From Uloborus plumipes (lineage: Eukaryota > Arthropoda > Arachnida > Araneae > Uloboridae), in contig JAXGGA010000019.1 in NCBI GenBank assembly GCA_038373865.1, positions 62,001 to 126,000 of the forward strand: a stretch of DNA of 64,000 bases. Direction: 5' to 3'. The notes under the pieces are model-generated. The model was given only the letters and a program-made list of their open reading frames with translations, searched no databases and had not been told where the DNA came from. Position numbers and translations under genes: made by a program. This document shows positions 1 through 12,225 of this stretch, piece after piece. Within the stretch, counting starts at the first letter, position 1. The number at the start of each line of letters is the position of its first letter.

Positions 1-462
1 AATCCCCTACCTTCAGGGTCTGCCAAATGCAATTTTTCAACAGGATAACGCCCGGCCTCACAGTGCTCGAATCAGCCAACATGGTCTACGAGGTGTACAG
101 ATGCTTTCCTGGCCACCATACTCTCCTGACTTGTCACCAATCGAACATGTGTGGGACGTGATTCGACGCCGTTTGCAGAACCTGTCACAGCCTCGTTCAG
201 AGGACGAACTGTGGCAAATGGTTGAAAGGGAATGGAGTGCCATCCCTCAGGACACCATCCATGCCTAGACGTGTTTCTTCGTGCATCGCTGTCCGCGGTG
301 GTCCTACTTCTTACTGAGCCGACGCCGTCCTCGCTCTAAATTTTGCTTATTTATTTTGAAATAAATATCACTTATTGTTCCATGCTGTCTCTGTTTTCTT
401 ACCAAATTTCATCAATTTCTGACCACTCCTTCTTGGTGTTGCATTTTCAATGTCGAGCAGTG
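1..462 (+). mobile_element. 3' part of a Tc1-like transposon, cut by the window edge
   Basis: This is the 3' third of the same element found complete at 18064-19484; base 1 corresponds to 19005. It ends in the inverted repeat finishing ...GTCGAGCAGTG at 462, followed by the TA target dinucleotide at 463-464. The body is nearly identical to the complete copy except for a 17-bp deletion after about position 260. The left part lies outside the window. Confidence 0.93.
2..268 (+). pseudogene. Tc1-like transposase C-terminal fragment, frameshifted
   Basis: The reading frame begins mid-protein at IPYLQGLPNAIF and runs through the second catalytic aspartate (QQDNARPH) and the catalytic glutamate region (SPDLSPIEHVWD) of a DDE transposase, the enzyme that cuts and rejoins element ends at TA sites. 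A 17-bp deletion near 260, between short TCC repeats, removes the segment present at 19265-19281 of the intact-length copy. The shifted frame hits TAG at 266-268, so the last ~18 residues are lost. The N-terminal DNA-binding half is outside the window. The fragment is non-functional as read. Confidence 0.9.
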
Positions 463-464
463 TA

Positions 465-1330
465 GATGAATCTTATCAAGTTAGTCCCAATAAACTATTA
501 GTGTTCCATTTTTACTTAATGCGGATCTTATTCAGTTTTAGTATTGCATGAAATGTCTAATTATTTCGTGTATACATACTATATTATTAAGGAATATAGA
601 TATTTCTTTTCAATTTATGAATTTGAAAAGAGAAATGATAAAACTGGTGGAATCCCAGTAGCTGGTATAGTGTTCTTAACTAGTTAATTGCATAATATAA
701 GACTTATTTCCAACTCCCCGTCAAACGATTTGCTCTATCGGAAAACAGATTGTGCTGAAAACAGGTCCATACAATGCTATAAATATAAACACATTACATA
801 CTAATGACGTATTAAGAATAACTTACACATGAAAGCAAGTTGCATCATAAAATATTGTGTTGTATGTGTAAAATCACAATTCCTGGTGGGTATTATCTGG
901 CAGACTTGGATGCAAAGTGCTTTGAAAACTCGATCTAACCATAAATCACATTATTTTGTTATAATGCACACACAATTCGAGTCCAAAAACCGAAAAATGT
1001 AGAATTGTGAAGGTGAAACACCTCTACTGAATAAAGTTTTATATGTATAATATAATTTACATTTCTAGAGTTAGTACAAACCAGACCGACTGTTTGTGTT
1101 CGTCTGTTGTTAAGAAACATTTGCTGTTGATTAGTTTTTTTCTTCGAATCCTTACTGTAGTTGTTTATTTATTGCTACACTCAGTATTTTTCAAACTTAA
1201 AGCTTTGCAACATTATTATGTTTTTTATTTAGAAAAATCCAAAAACTGTTTTTGAAAATTTTGCTTCTGAAATTTTTTAAATTCTGATTAATTGTTTCAT
1301 TTTTTATTAATATCATCTTGGCATTAATAT
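465..1330. other. AT-rich intergenic, nothing recognised
   Basis: Low-complexity AT-rich sequence with only short chance ORFs. I see no repeat ends, coding signature or RNA gene. Confidence 0.6.
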
Positions 1331-1340
1331 CTATAATATC

Positions 1341-2030
1341 CGGAACAGGACATAACTGCCGCAAATTTATTCGCTCACTCCCCCCCCCCCCATAGGACAT
1401 TTCCGCCGCGACTCCTATCCCGCACATGCCTTGCACAGCACAAATCCGCCGCGCCATTTTCAGAGACTGGTTTAAAATTTGCTTTCTTGGCGACAAGTCA
1501 TCTTTTGGCGACAAGCAGCAAATCTAAAAAAAAACGCAGTTGTTTCACCTTATAACTTTTAGCACTCTTAAAACTTAGGAAAGAACTTGACAAAATTGTT
1601 ATTTGTTGAAAAACCTTAACGCACCTTTAACTCAGGAAAGAAGCACCTTTAACTCAAACCTCTCCCACTCCCCAAATTTCAGTTCGAAATTTCCCAGTCT
1701 GAAAAAAGTGGGAAGGATATTGTTCACCTTGCATTAAAAAAGGAAGAAGAAACTAATAAAAGAAGTTGAACATTATTTGCAGGATTTCAAGATAATAGGA
1801 AAATTAAAAGGGTCACATAAAAACGAATTGTACGTTGCATGCTGCAAAAATAAACTTCGTCAATTTTACTTCGCCAAACATTGCATTTTACCAGCTCAAT
1901 CGGCGGATTTATCCTGTCGCAAGGAAAAGGTGGGTAGAGACGCGGCGGAAATGTCTCATGAGGGGAGGGGGGAGGTAGAGATAAACTTTGCGGCGAAAAT
2001 GTCCTACGCTGCGGTAGAAATATCCCGTGC
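1341..2030. mobile_element. 690-bp non-autonomous TIR element with 10-bp flanking duplication (Mutator-like?)
   Basis: The 10-mer ctataatatc is present directly outside both ends (1331-1340 and 2031-2040). The two ends are imperfect inverted repeats of about 130 bp: both carry the order GGACAT, TGCCGC or CGCCGC, a C-rich run, then GACATTTCCGCCGCG. The GGACATTT(T/C)CGCCGC motif recurs several times inside the arms. No transposase frame is present. A 9-11 bp duplication with long TIRs is typical of Mutator-like elements; the family assignment is inference. Chance ORFs here are G/C-run artefacts. Confidence 0.6.
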
Positions 2031-2040
2031 CTATAATATC

Positions 2041-4584
2041 TTGCTTATCCGGAATATAAAATTGGAACAGGTGGTACATATACAAGCATACATTTTTGCA
2101 TAACCTATTAAAGACGTTCACGTGTCGAATGAAATCGTTAAATTTTTATTTTTTAATTTTTGTTCATGAAAACACTAGAAATCTAAAAATTTCAGAACCA
2201 GCATGGGTCTAGAAAGATTTTTACTAAGAATTAAATTTTTAAAATGCCATTTCGAAACCATTATTTGATATGCCCAATGGACTATTCAAATAGCTCTTAG
2301 CTCATTCTATTGCATGTGTAAATATTTGAGTTGGTTTGCATTCACAGACGAGAAATTTCAGAATTTTAAGCTAGTGTAGAAAAATTGTTAACTAAATAGA
2401 GGGAGGCCGTAATCACCTTTCTTATCAGAACTTTCAGCAGCAGTTTCCTTAAAATGGAATAGAAACTAAAATGCATATTTATCTTCTTGTAAGCATTTTT
2501 GGCGAAGAAGAACATTAATTTATATTTTATTGTAATATAAAATAGCATTGTGAAAAAATGTTAGTGGCAGTACTTTTTTTAGCACAAAAGTACATTATTA
2601 TTCAATGTTATTAGTTCTAGATTAGTAAGATTAAAAAAGGCCCGTTGAGTACCGTCACAAAGGTATCTTTTTATTAATTGTTTTAAAAGTGCTGCTTACT
2701 CTCAAATTTACACCTACTTAACTACTTCAAAACGGCTTCTTACAATCACTTGATTTACCGATTAAATTAGAGTTTATTTGTACAATTAGTTTACTTTGAT
2801 GTATTCATGTTTCAAATCCAAAGAAACGGTTAATTTAGGAAAGTTATGATTTCGAAAAAGGGAATATATTTCATTACACAATCATTATTTCATCTTATAT
2901 ATAATTGATTAAAAGTCTTAAATAGGAATTAAATGATATATCATTAAAATCTATTGCACTTTCAATTATTTTTTTGAGGTACTTCTAGTAAGATACCAAA
3001 AGACAGGAGACCTTTCTTGTGCTACTTATAAACGTAAGTAAAATTAAAGACAATATTTTTGTCTCGAATACAAAAAACTTACGAAATCAGCTCATATCTA
3101 AGATTTATTTCCACTCTTAAAATCTGCTATTTTCCATTTATAAATTTCCAATTGTTGCTCAGATATTTTACCAGAATTTAATTTTCATACCAGTGAAGAA
3201 CAATGTTTTATAATTGGATTTCCTTGTCACATAACTACTTTGGATGAAGATTTAGCTTAGTTCTTTAAATTGGTTTTAGTATTCTAATATAAACATCAAA
3301 TGCTTAGAAGTAATTGCGCTTTGCAAAATTACTTAAAAACACAATAGTCATAACTCAAATTCCTTATTTTATTGAATGAAATTGAGAAAGATATTTATTT
3401 CCCTTTCACTGATTTTAGTAGTACTTGTGTTCGCTAACGTTCCAAACAAATGTGCACAAGTATTTGATTTCCACTTCTTTAAATTTTTTTGCAGTCATTA
3501 AAACTGTATTCTCTTTGCATTTTCTAAAATGATGTAATGAGTAAGTGCCCTTAAACCTAAACAGAAAAGTTTCATAAGTTACTTTACTATTATACTTTCC
3601 CAAGTAATTCGCTAGCGATTTTTGACAATCTTCTACAATGAGAAACCCGTTATTCAATTAGGTACTGCAATTTATTTTATTATATCTGTGAAACAATTTG
3701 CCCTCTTTTTTCGGATTGGACAAGCCTTGTTTTATAATGTACTTATTTCGTGACATTACATCATAATTTTTATTTTTCATTTATTCTATTTAGAGTACCA
3801 AGTATTATGTTCTAAAATCTGTATTTTCAGCAATTTGAACAACAATTTATGCTGAAAGATTATTTAACAACCCCTAAAACAAAATTTCAATAAAATAGTC
3901 GGCACCTATAGTTAAACAAAAAAGGAATTTGAGAAAAAAGAATTTCTTCAACAGCCTTATTAGTGCTAGAGACTTTCAGTACTTACTTAAAAATAATAAT
4001 AAATGCCAAAAAAAAAAAAAAACACCATCAAACAAAAGAAGGAAAAACTTTCTACTGAGCTTTTTTTTCTTATTCTTAAAATACTTAGACTTTCTAGTTT
4101 GACTTTGAATAAAAGTTCGTCTCATATGTTTTTTTTTTTTGACTCTCTAAGAAATTGAAAGCATGCGAATATTTTTACGTCTAAATCAGGAAGTTTATTT
4201 TGCTTAAAACTGAAAGAAGAAAAAAGAACAAACTCACAATTAAAAACAATGCCTTTATTGTGCTCATCTAAGTCGCATTGCAGTTTAAAGGGTATGTTTA
4301 ACTCTCCTGCGTCATATATTGCTAATAAGTTGTCTGTAAGTGTAAGCTGTAAGTTTCAACTACTGAAAGTTTTATCTTTCAGATTTATTGCATTTTGAAA
4401 GACACATTATTTTCAGACATTTTAGTAAATAAGTTAAAAATATCCTCTAATGACCCTCTTGGCTTTCGTGCCTTTGTGCCTAATTGGCTTTCGTGCACTA
4501 AAATCATCAGTCTTAGTGTTAAAAAATTAATGTTCCTTACACCTGCTTCAAACTATCTTGTTTTAACCAAATGTACCTACAATT
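2041..4584. other. AT-rich intergenic, nothing recognised
   Basis: About 2.5 kb of AT-rich sequence. An 80-codon minus-strand frame at 3415-3657 has a non-repetitive composition but no recognisable domain, so I do not call it a gene. Short poly-A and poly-T runs occur near 4010 and 4130. Confidence 0.55.
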
Positions 4585-4589
4585 TGATC

Positions 4590-4649
4590 ATGACATCCTG
4601 AGATTTCAGTTTCGTCCTTATTAGGAACTCATCAGTCAGGAATAGTCAT
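4590..4649 (-). ncRNA. Hammerhead ribozyme, type I with minimal stem III
   Basis: Reading the minus strand: stem I outer helix AUGAC (4649-4645) pairs with GUCAU (4594-4590). Internal loop UAU/U follows. Inner helix UCCUGA (4641-4636) pairs with UCAGGA (4601-4596). The invariant core CUGAUGAG is at 4635-4628 and stem II GUUC/GGAC closes a 7-nt loop. GAAA is at 4613-4610 and the cleavage triplet ends in UC (U4603, C4602). Stem III is reduced to about one pair around CUGAAA. The order CUGAUGA, stem II, GAAA, stem III, UH is diagnostic for self-cleaving hammerheads, and very short stem III is known from Penelope-like elements and retrozymes. Activity is predicted, not shown. Confidence 0.72.
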
Positions 4650-4762
4650 CAGCCAGTTGCAGCTCAACCACACCACAATCACCTGCTGGTTTGATTAATT
4701 TCTTTTAACTATCAGTTTTAAAGGTTAGCTGCAATAAAAGGATATTTATTTCCAGCTCCGTT

Positions 4763-4822
4763 ACTGATTATTTCAGGCTGATGAGTTCTTAATATGGACG
4801 AAACGGTTGTCTCAGGATGTCA
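4763..4822 (+). ncRNA. Hammerhead ribozyme motif, partly decayed
   Basis: The core CUGAUGAG is at 4778-4785. Stem II GUUC/GGAC has a 7-nt loop, GAAA is at 4800-4803, and stem III is AC-GGUU-GU (two pairs), followed by the cleavage C at 4811. Stem I is weaker than in the minus-strand copy: the inner helix has one A/A mismatch and two G-U pairs, and the outer helix keeps four of five pairs. Core residues are all present, so cleavage is possible but less likely. Confidence 0.6.
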
Positions 4823-4840
4823 TGACCGAGCTGTGGGTAG

Positions 4841-6979
4841 ATTGCTAATATCTATCTTTGTCTTGGGTTATGCGTTACAACTTAATGCATGTTATCCTAA
4901 TGTGCATTTTAAATTGTGCAAATATCTTTCTGTATATACAACTTTTATCGCACAAAAAAGCAATAGTTGTTGTCCTAAATCAGTTCAATTTACTCTAGCA
5001 AAATAAAATTTTACGCTGTGGTTATACACGGAGCAAAATTCATGTTCGCTCAATAACCACTATTTTATGACGTTTGAAAAGGGAAAAAATGGATGATGAA
5101 TTGGGTGAAATCTTCGGCAAAGGTTAATATTGTTTGAGACGGAAACTTCAAAGATTCGCACATATATTTTCCTGTCGAGACAAGCAATCAATCAGGACTA
5201 AGGCTTTTAAATGTTGGTTGAAAACGGAAAGCGTTATAAAATAATAGAAAACCATTGTTACACCCCAGGATAGTTATTTTCCTTGCTTGGTTTACAGAAT
5301 TTACAGTGAAGTGTATATTACATAAGGATTCGATACAAGCCTTCGAATTACTAAAAGTACTGCACAGAAAATCAATAAAGAGGTTTACTAATTTCTGCAG
5401 TCACGAAAAATATTTTTTAAAGTCTTAAATGATATTTTTCAATCTAAATAAATAAAAATCTGCCAGATTAAAGAGATAAATTATTGACGTTTAAAGAAAA
5501 ACTAATCGCATTTCATTTTTTTTCAAATGTCTTGCTTTGAAAAGGGAGTTTATTGTAACTTTAAAACATAAGTTTTTCATTTTTTCAAATATATGCTTTC
5601 TTCGCGTTATTGCTTCCATTATTTTTGCTGTTTTCGTTTAATTTTTTGTATCCGGTGGATATTCTGTAAAATATCTCCTTTCTAACCAGAGTTTAAAATG
5701 ATAATCAATTAAATAAATAAAAATTTTTGCAATACAAATGTAATTATTTGTCTTTTTTTAATTTAATGTGACAGAAAAGAAGAAAAACTATCTAAATTAC
5801 ATGCATAAGTAAATGTTTAGCATTATTAAAATTGAAAGGGCTTATATTATTGAAATTTACAGTAATTAGCACTTGAATTAAACAGTTGTTATGAAACTTT
5901 GAATGCGTCGACTTCAAAGCAATGTCGACATCAATTCGGAGCTGTCTTTCAGTTAATTGCTTCTCTTTTGAGCTCAAAAGAATTTCTCAAATCGAGAAAA
6001 AGTTAAATAATATCCAATTTTCATTGCAAAATATACATAAAAATTCATATTTTACGTAAGTTTGCAATATAATAAAATAGTTTAATGGATTTAATTTAAA
6101 CTAAGATAATCAATCTAAAGATAACCCACTGCAGTTTAATGTCATGGGCTATCTTAAGTGCGAGTTAACCAGTAAAGCAATTTTCATTTAACAGTTTTCA
6201 ACGTAAGTAGTTTCAAAAAGAATAAATCTGATCCAAAAATAAAGTAAAAAAAAAAACAGTTCAACTTTTCTTTCATACAAGGTTGTCACTCTTTCAAACT
6301 TTAGTCTACGAATGATGTCACTTGAGAGGAAAGGAGATGCGTTAAAGAATGATAGTTGGCGACAAGGACAAGGGAAGGGGGTAGTGGGTTCCACGAAGCA
6401 CAACATTACACATTTTGGTTAAAATCGAATATTTTTTATAACAATACACAACGAAGAAGTAAAAAAACTTAAGAAAATCGTGGTATAGTAACTTTTTCTT
6501 GCATATAGTTGTAACGGGGGAAAAATGGGGACTTGGAATTCTCAGAACTCTAAACTTTTTATATCAGGTTTTTTTTTCCGAAATATATTTTATGTAAGCT
6601 TGCACATGCAAAAAAAAAGCAATTTTCTCTAAATCTGAATGGAAAACTAGAGATATAGAAAAAAAAGAGTATCAAGAGCAGAAAGAAAAAACAAGAACAA
6701 GAAAATGTAGCTGGCTATGAGCGTTCCGGCAGGAAGGAAATGTTTCATTTCTTAGAAGGCATGACTCCCGAAGGCATTTCAGAGAGGTATTTTGTAAAAA
6801 ATGGTTGAAATCATAAAAGTAATATATATGAAAATGACATTTTTTGGACGCAGGGGAGTAATTTCACCCTGTTTTATCGCAACAGAAAATTAAATTATTT
6901 TTCTCCCCTTCAATATATATAATGTTCCTGCTTTGACATTTTTAACGCACCAATTTTGACAGATATTTTACTTAAGTAA
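4841..6979. other. AT-rich intergenic, nothing recognised
   Basis: I found no element ends, coding signature or structured repeat in this 2.1-kb stretch. It is AT-rich with scattered homopolymer runs. Confidence 0.55.
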
Positions 6980-6981
6980 TA

Positions 6982-7155
6982 CAGTCCAGCCCGCTTATTA
7001 GAATATCGGTTAAAAGATTATGACGCTTAATATAAATACTTTTTCAATGCACTAAACTGCTGCAACGCATTATTTTTATGCCGGATAATGGAATATCCCG
7101 CTTATTAGAATATTTTTTCGTGGCAAATGGCTATTCCATTAAGTGGGCTCGAATG
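6982..7155. mobile_element. 174-bp pogo/Tigger-type MITE
   Basis: It is flanked by TA on both sides (6980-6981, 7156-7157). The left end begins CAGTCCAGCCCGCTTATTAG and the right end is its imperfect reverse complement (ATTAAGTGGGCTCGAATG). The interior repeats CCCGCTTATTAGAATAT. A homologous copy lies at 57338-57505. It has no coding capacity. Assignment to pogo/Tigger rests on the CAG... terminus, the TA duplication and general resemblance. Confidence 0.65.
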
Positions 7156-7157
7156 TA

Positions 7158-9242
7158 TATGTTTGTAAATATGGCTACATTCCTGTGCATTTTTTTAATT
7201 AACCAAACATATATGTATTTTAAGGACGTTATAGCTACACGTTCAAACCTTAATTTTTATATTGTAATATGTAATAATTTTGGGAAATACATTCAACTGA
7301 TATTGCAAACATAGTACGAAGTACTAAAAAATCACAGTATTAATCACGCAAGCCAAATGGGGACAGCAGTTTTTGATGTAATCAGTAGACCCTCGCATTA
7401 CGCAGTAAAAAATACGAATCTGGCTTCATAGATTCAAAAAAAAAATCATTCTGGCGATTAATAAATACATACCGTTGGTTCTATGTTTGACGACGCTCTA
7501 TTTAGTAACTTTCTCTATTCAAAGACGAACTTACATGGTCCTTGTAGTTTTAGCAAAATGCTTTTTAAAGACGCGTTCCAGGAAAAAACTATTTTTTTGG
7601 ACTCTAGAATATCGTTAAATAGAGAATCAACTTAAAATAATTTTAGTGTGCGATTGTTTCGATACATATGCACAACAAGCATTAAGAAAACATAAATAAA
7701 AGTGTCTACATAAAAGAGCTGGTTATGAGATTCTTTTGCAGCCAATAATTCTTTTCTATAGTTCTTTGTAGAGCAGGAACGCTTTCATGGTCACTCTCTT
7801 CATATCCATGACAGAATCTTGCATTACTGACAAATTAGGAATATCACTTACGGCTTTCAATGTGAAAGTATTTCGTTGTAATAGAAAGTATTGCTATAAA
7901 AAAAAGTGTGGATCATTATGGCACCGCAAGCTAAAGTCATTTGAATTAATAAGCCATAGGTATACAAACATGTTACGCCTCTAGTTAGGCCGAAAAGTTA
8001 AAATAAAGGCTAGGATATAAATTTACAAGTTGCCACCCCATTGCTTTCATATTCAATGCGGAAACGCACCAAACAATTTAAATAGAATTTCTAGATCTTA
8101 GGTTACGTTATTTTTGATGAATTGTATAAATAATTTCATACCAAAAAGAGGGTTAAAATGTCAACGCTTTTTTATTCATGGTTTGAATAATAAATTACTT
8201 TGAACCCGTGCATTTTATGACTAATGGTTTGGACAGTTGATACAGAAAAGAGTTTTTTAATCTTAGATTCTTCTGAAATACTCGTCGTGATAGTAATTTA
8301 AAAAAGTTTTCTGGAAAACATTACACAAGCTTGGTAATTGTAATGAATTCTAGTATGATCGGAGGATAAAAAAACGTTATCTAACACTTTTTTACAAACA
8401 GCAAAGCCTCAGTTCAATGTTTAACGTTATGTTCAGAAAAAACTTACATCTTAATCATTCCTTCGAAAGAAAAGATTAATTAGTGTCGTCTGGTGTAACT
8501 TTTCCAAACAATAGTTCTAGGTTTTTCTTATTTCAATTAGAACTACGCGAAAATTAAGAGCATTTGTCTGATCTGTATCTTTATTAATCACCATTAAAAA
8601 GATTAAAACTCTTTGTTAATGTAATAAACTAAGGACAGGAATTTTTCTCGCTGCACATAAAGAAAACATTTTTGTGTTTTAAATGTAATAAAATTGTTTT
8701 TAGAAGAATTTCTGATTCCTCTTTAAACAATATGTAAAGAATGTTTCTAACATACTTTTTTTACTTAAATAGTGTTTTTACTTAAATATTATTTTATTTA
8801 AATAATGTTTTTATATATACTTTTATACAAGCTGTCTGTTTTTAGTTATTTCATGAAATATGCTTGGACTTCGGTAAAGTTATGCTTGAACATTTAATCA
8901 GCAAAACATAATCTTTTTTTTTCCAGAGTGGGAAAGGAAATTTATGTGCACTCAAAATCATTTTCTTTTTTTTTCCAAGTTTATAGCACAAGCACTGCCG
9001 TGCGGGTACATCTGGTTATTATATATAACACTTTAGGAAACTTGACAAGAGTAAGTAGACCTAAGTTTAATCTTAGACTAACCATTCAGCGTATATGAAT
9101 CAGGCAAAACGCATAGAATGCGCAGTTCTAAAGTTAATAATTGCAACTATCCCGACATGTGAGAATCCGTCATATTACAGTACTTAAGTTATTAAAAAAA
9201 GTACAGTCTCCCCTCTTAGACGTAATAATTGTTTATATATTA
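7158..9242. other. AT-rich intergenic, nothing firmly recognised
   Basis: Mostly unique-looking AT-rich DNA. A Helitron-like 3' motif, GCCGTGCGGGTACATCTGGT, is present near 8998-9017 but lacks a proper CTAG end and has no assignable 5' end. Confidence 0.5.
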
Positions 9243-9957
9243 TCTCCATATATTATTTCTCTAAGCCGAATCCTATACCCGGTCGAAACTCGCTCATTTC
9301 TTTATCGAATTGCAAGAAAATTTATGATTTTGAAGCTTATCCCGCGGGCTATTGACGAAAATTAGACCCACCCTCTAAAAAGTGTCGGTTCGTTTTTTAT
9401 TCGAACTTCAATTTTTGGGCACAAAATTGACTCTATCTAGCGAAATAATTGTCATATCGTCTCCATTTTGATTTCATTCGAAAGATTAAAAAAAATGCGT
9501 TCTTTAGAACGTTTCTCCGCTAGCGCCGCGTAACGAGAATCTCAAAAATCCACGTTTAAGCGACTTATAAGCGATTGAAGTTTGAAAAAGTTAAATTTTT
9601 TGCTCAACTGTCAAAATCGTTACATTGTTGTTCAAATCAATTTTAAATGCGACATTTCAAGCCAAGGCTTAGCTCGGTAAACCTTAATTGTAACTTTTAT
9701 TGTTTCAAAGTACTATGGTAGTTTTGCGATAACGTTAGTATTTAGTTTAGTAGTAGCCTTGGGTATTTGATTTTAATATAGGGTATTACTTTTGTAGTAG
9801 TTGTAAAAGTGAACGTGTCTTTGATCTCTTTGAAAAGTTGTCAGAACGACGGCAGTAGATGGCGATGTTGTGCAAATGAAGCCAATAAAAATTGTCGTAT
9901 TAAATTTTAAGTTTAATTTTTTTTTTTTTTTTGCGGAATTCCGCACGGGTCACCTAG
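9243..9957 (+). mobile_element. Non-autonomous Helitron, 715 bp
   Basis: The 3' end is clear: a perfect palindromic hairpin GCGGAATTCCGC (9933-9944), then CACGGGTCACCTAG ending at 9957, followed by host T. This is the terminator structure that ends rolling-circle Helitron transposition. The proposed 5' end is the TC at 9243-9244, preceded by host A, starting TCTCCATATATTATTTCTCT. There is no Rep/helicase frame. The 3' end is confident; the 5' boundary is my best estimate. Confidence 0.62.
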
Positions 9958-11180
9958 TAAGAATTGATTAGCGTTGACATATTATTGCTGCATTTATGCT
10001 CATACATTTGATATTAGCATTGAAGATATGGATAACACTGAAAAAATATTAGTGTTTACCGTGTTTGTTCTCTCTATCTCTTTTTCCAGATTTCGCTCGA
10101 AAATACGTGTGAAGTTCAATATAAAATAACCGTTTAAATCACTTTATTTCTGCTTTCCATAAACATAATCTTTCAGTAATTAATACATAGCCGCGGCTTA
10201 TCGCCTTCATGAAGCTGACATATAAAATAATGCATTTATCAATATCTCCTAGTTGCGTATCATACACTAATGGCTTTAACTGGAATGACCTAATTTGGGA
10301 AAAGAAGTACCGCCTGAATTTCAAAAAGAAACTCATTAGAGTTTCTTTTATCGAAAATCTATCATTGCTGTAACAAATGACTAGTACTTTCAAAAGCTTC
10401 TAATGGAAAATGAATTTTTGTTTATTTTAAAATTAATTATTAGTAGAATATTAATGATGTCAGATATTTGTTAGGTTGGGTTTTTATTTCTTTGCAACTC
10501 AGTTAAAAATTTGCGTTAGTGTGAATGTTTGTGATTTCATTTTTGAAATAATAATTTTTTTCTTATTTTTAAAACAAGAGCGGAATGTAAAAAACAATTG
10601 AGTAAACCCGCAAACAACAGAAAAATACGTTTATGCATAATTTAAATATATTTAGTGGTTTACTATCATTCTACAGCTTCCAACTTGACTCGTGCAAAAA
10701 ATTCTTAGAAAACCGAATACTCTAAAGAATAGATAACAAAAAACAAAATAATAGTATAAAAATAATAACAGCAAATGAACAGATATCGAAAAGTTCACAG
10801 TCGTTCATTTAAATCTTCTGTTTTTTTTTACTTATAACAATTATAGGGCAAATCAGAAGCTTAATTCCTCCGTCGTGCTGTACGAAAATTTGTAATATCA
10901 TGCGTTCAGTAGTCAGTACTACGCACTTTTATGACAATTATTCCTTTAGAATAAAGGGGAAAGAAGTACCCAAACTTCAACTAAGTACTTTGTAATTGAA
11001 AAAAAAAAAGATAAATCAAAAATAAATAAATAAATAAAAAATGAACCAAAAGTCCTACATTCCTTTAGCTTTAGTTTTAAGTATGGAAACGATTTAAATC
11101 ATTGAAAAGAACATCTTTTTTATTGGGACTAGCAATATGAACTTTTAATACCTTCACAGTTTTTACATAAAGTCAAGATT
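9958..11180. other. AT-rich intergenic, nothing recognised
   Basis: AT-rich sequence with an 84-codon minus-strand frame at 10139-10393 that shows no recognisable domain. No element ends were seen. Confidence 0.55.
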
Positions 11181-11722
11181 AACCAGAAGTTCTGTCAAGA
11201 ACTAAACGAGCCTACTTTCCCGTACATCGACATCGGCATTCTAGCATCTGATCATTATTCTCTTAATTATCTAAGACTAAAAATTATGTCAAACATACCT
11301 TTTTAGCACTTACAGCTGATTTCAAAAAGCAAAATATACCCCTCTCATCAGATGAAAAAGACGCATAAAAAGTAAATAAATGAATAAATAAAGTTTTGTC
11401 GCACCTTTTAAAGAATGTAACTGTTACAGTAATTCCGTAGAAAAATCCCTCAATTTTTTTCAAAAAAAAGAAAAAATTAAAAGTACAAAGTACATCAAAA
11501 CACATTTTATTAAAGAAAGAAAAAAAAAGAATAAAAAAACCCGTCCGCTGATAAAATGTCTCGAATTTCACTTTTAATCCGTTGCCAGTTGTTAAATATA
11601 AATAAAGAATAAAATGCTCTTGTGAATGAAACATTTTTGTTACAAAAAAATCGTCTGCCAATAATAATAATAATAATAATAATAATAGTCTCTTCTTTAC
11701 TAATAATAAAGCTGAAGGTGGG

Positions 11723-11768
11723 TCTTTCTTTCTTTCTTTCTTTCTTTCCTTCTGTCTGTCTGTCTGTT
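11723..11768. repeat. CTTT/CTGT microsatellite
   Basis: Seven or so CTTT units run into CTGT units just inside the Helitron 5' end. Tracts at this position are common in Helitron copies and vary in length by slippage. Confidence 0.9.
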
Positions 11769-12225
11769 ACGCGCGTAGCGCCAAAACCGTTCGGTCGATT
11801 TTCATGCCACTTGGCACAAAATTAGTTTGTAGCATGTAGTTTTGCACCTCGAAGCGATTTTTCGAAAATTCCATTTCGTTCTTTTTCTATTCGAATTCTT
11901 AGCGGAAATTCGATAAAATAGGGAAGAAATATTTCATACACATTTTCAAGTCTTGTGTCATTCGAAAGCTTGAAATTTTCTGCACAAAATGAAGTTTTTT
12001 CGAAATTCTACGATTCTCAGGAGAGCTGTAGCAATTGTTTTTAGAATCCCGGAATTCAAGGCTTACCTTCAGTAAAGCAAGCCAAACGATTCTAAAATGG
12101 TTGAGCTCTAGAATAAAATTTGTTTGAAAAGAGAGATAAAATGAATTATTTCATCAACGGAAATCAACTTTTCATGCTGTTACTATGGTTACGTGTTCAT
12201 ACTTATTTTTGTTTCGTTCTTTTTC

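Larger units (their letters stand above)
4585..4840. repeat. Inverted repeat carrying two divergent hammerhead motifs
   Basis: Arms of about 60-80 bp at 4585-4670 (minus sense) and 4720-4840 (plus sense) share the order AGCTGCAA, CTGATGAG, GGACGAAAC, CTCAGGATGTCATG. The plus-sense arm has an extra ~30 bp before the ribozyme core. The arms diverge beyond CATGA(T/C)C. This looks like two copies of a ribozyme-bearing retroelement end or SINE in head-to-head arrangement. No reverse transcriptase lies nearby. Confidence 0.7.

Noticed and set aside
3415..3657. 80-codon minus-strand frame with non-repetitive composition
   Set aside because: No recognised motif, no splice context and AT-rich codon use; not enough to call a gene.
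8998..9030. Helitron-like 3' word GCCGTGCGGGTACATCTGGT
   Set aside because: CTAG is absent (CTGG) and no 5' end could be matched; kept only as a note in the intergenic entry.
11330..11350. CTGATGAG on the minus strand, as in a hammerhead core
   Set aside because: No GAAA follows at a workable distance with a pairing stem II, and no stem I partner is present.
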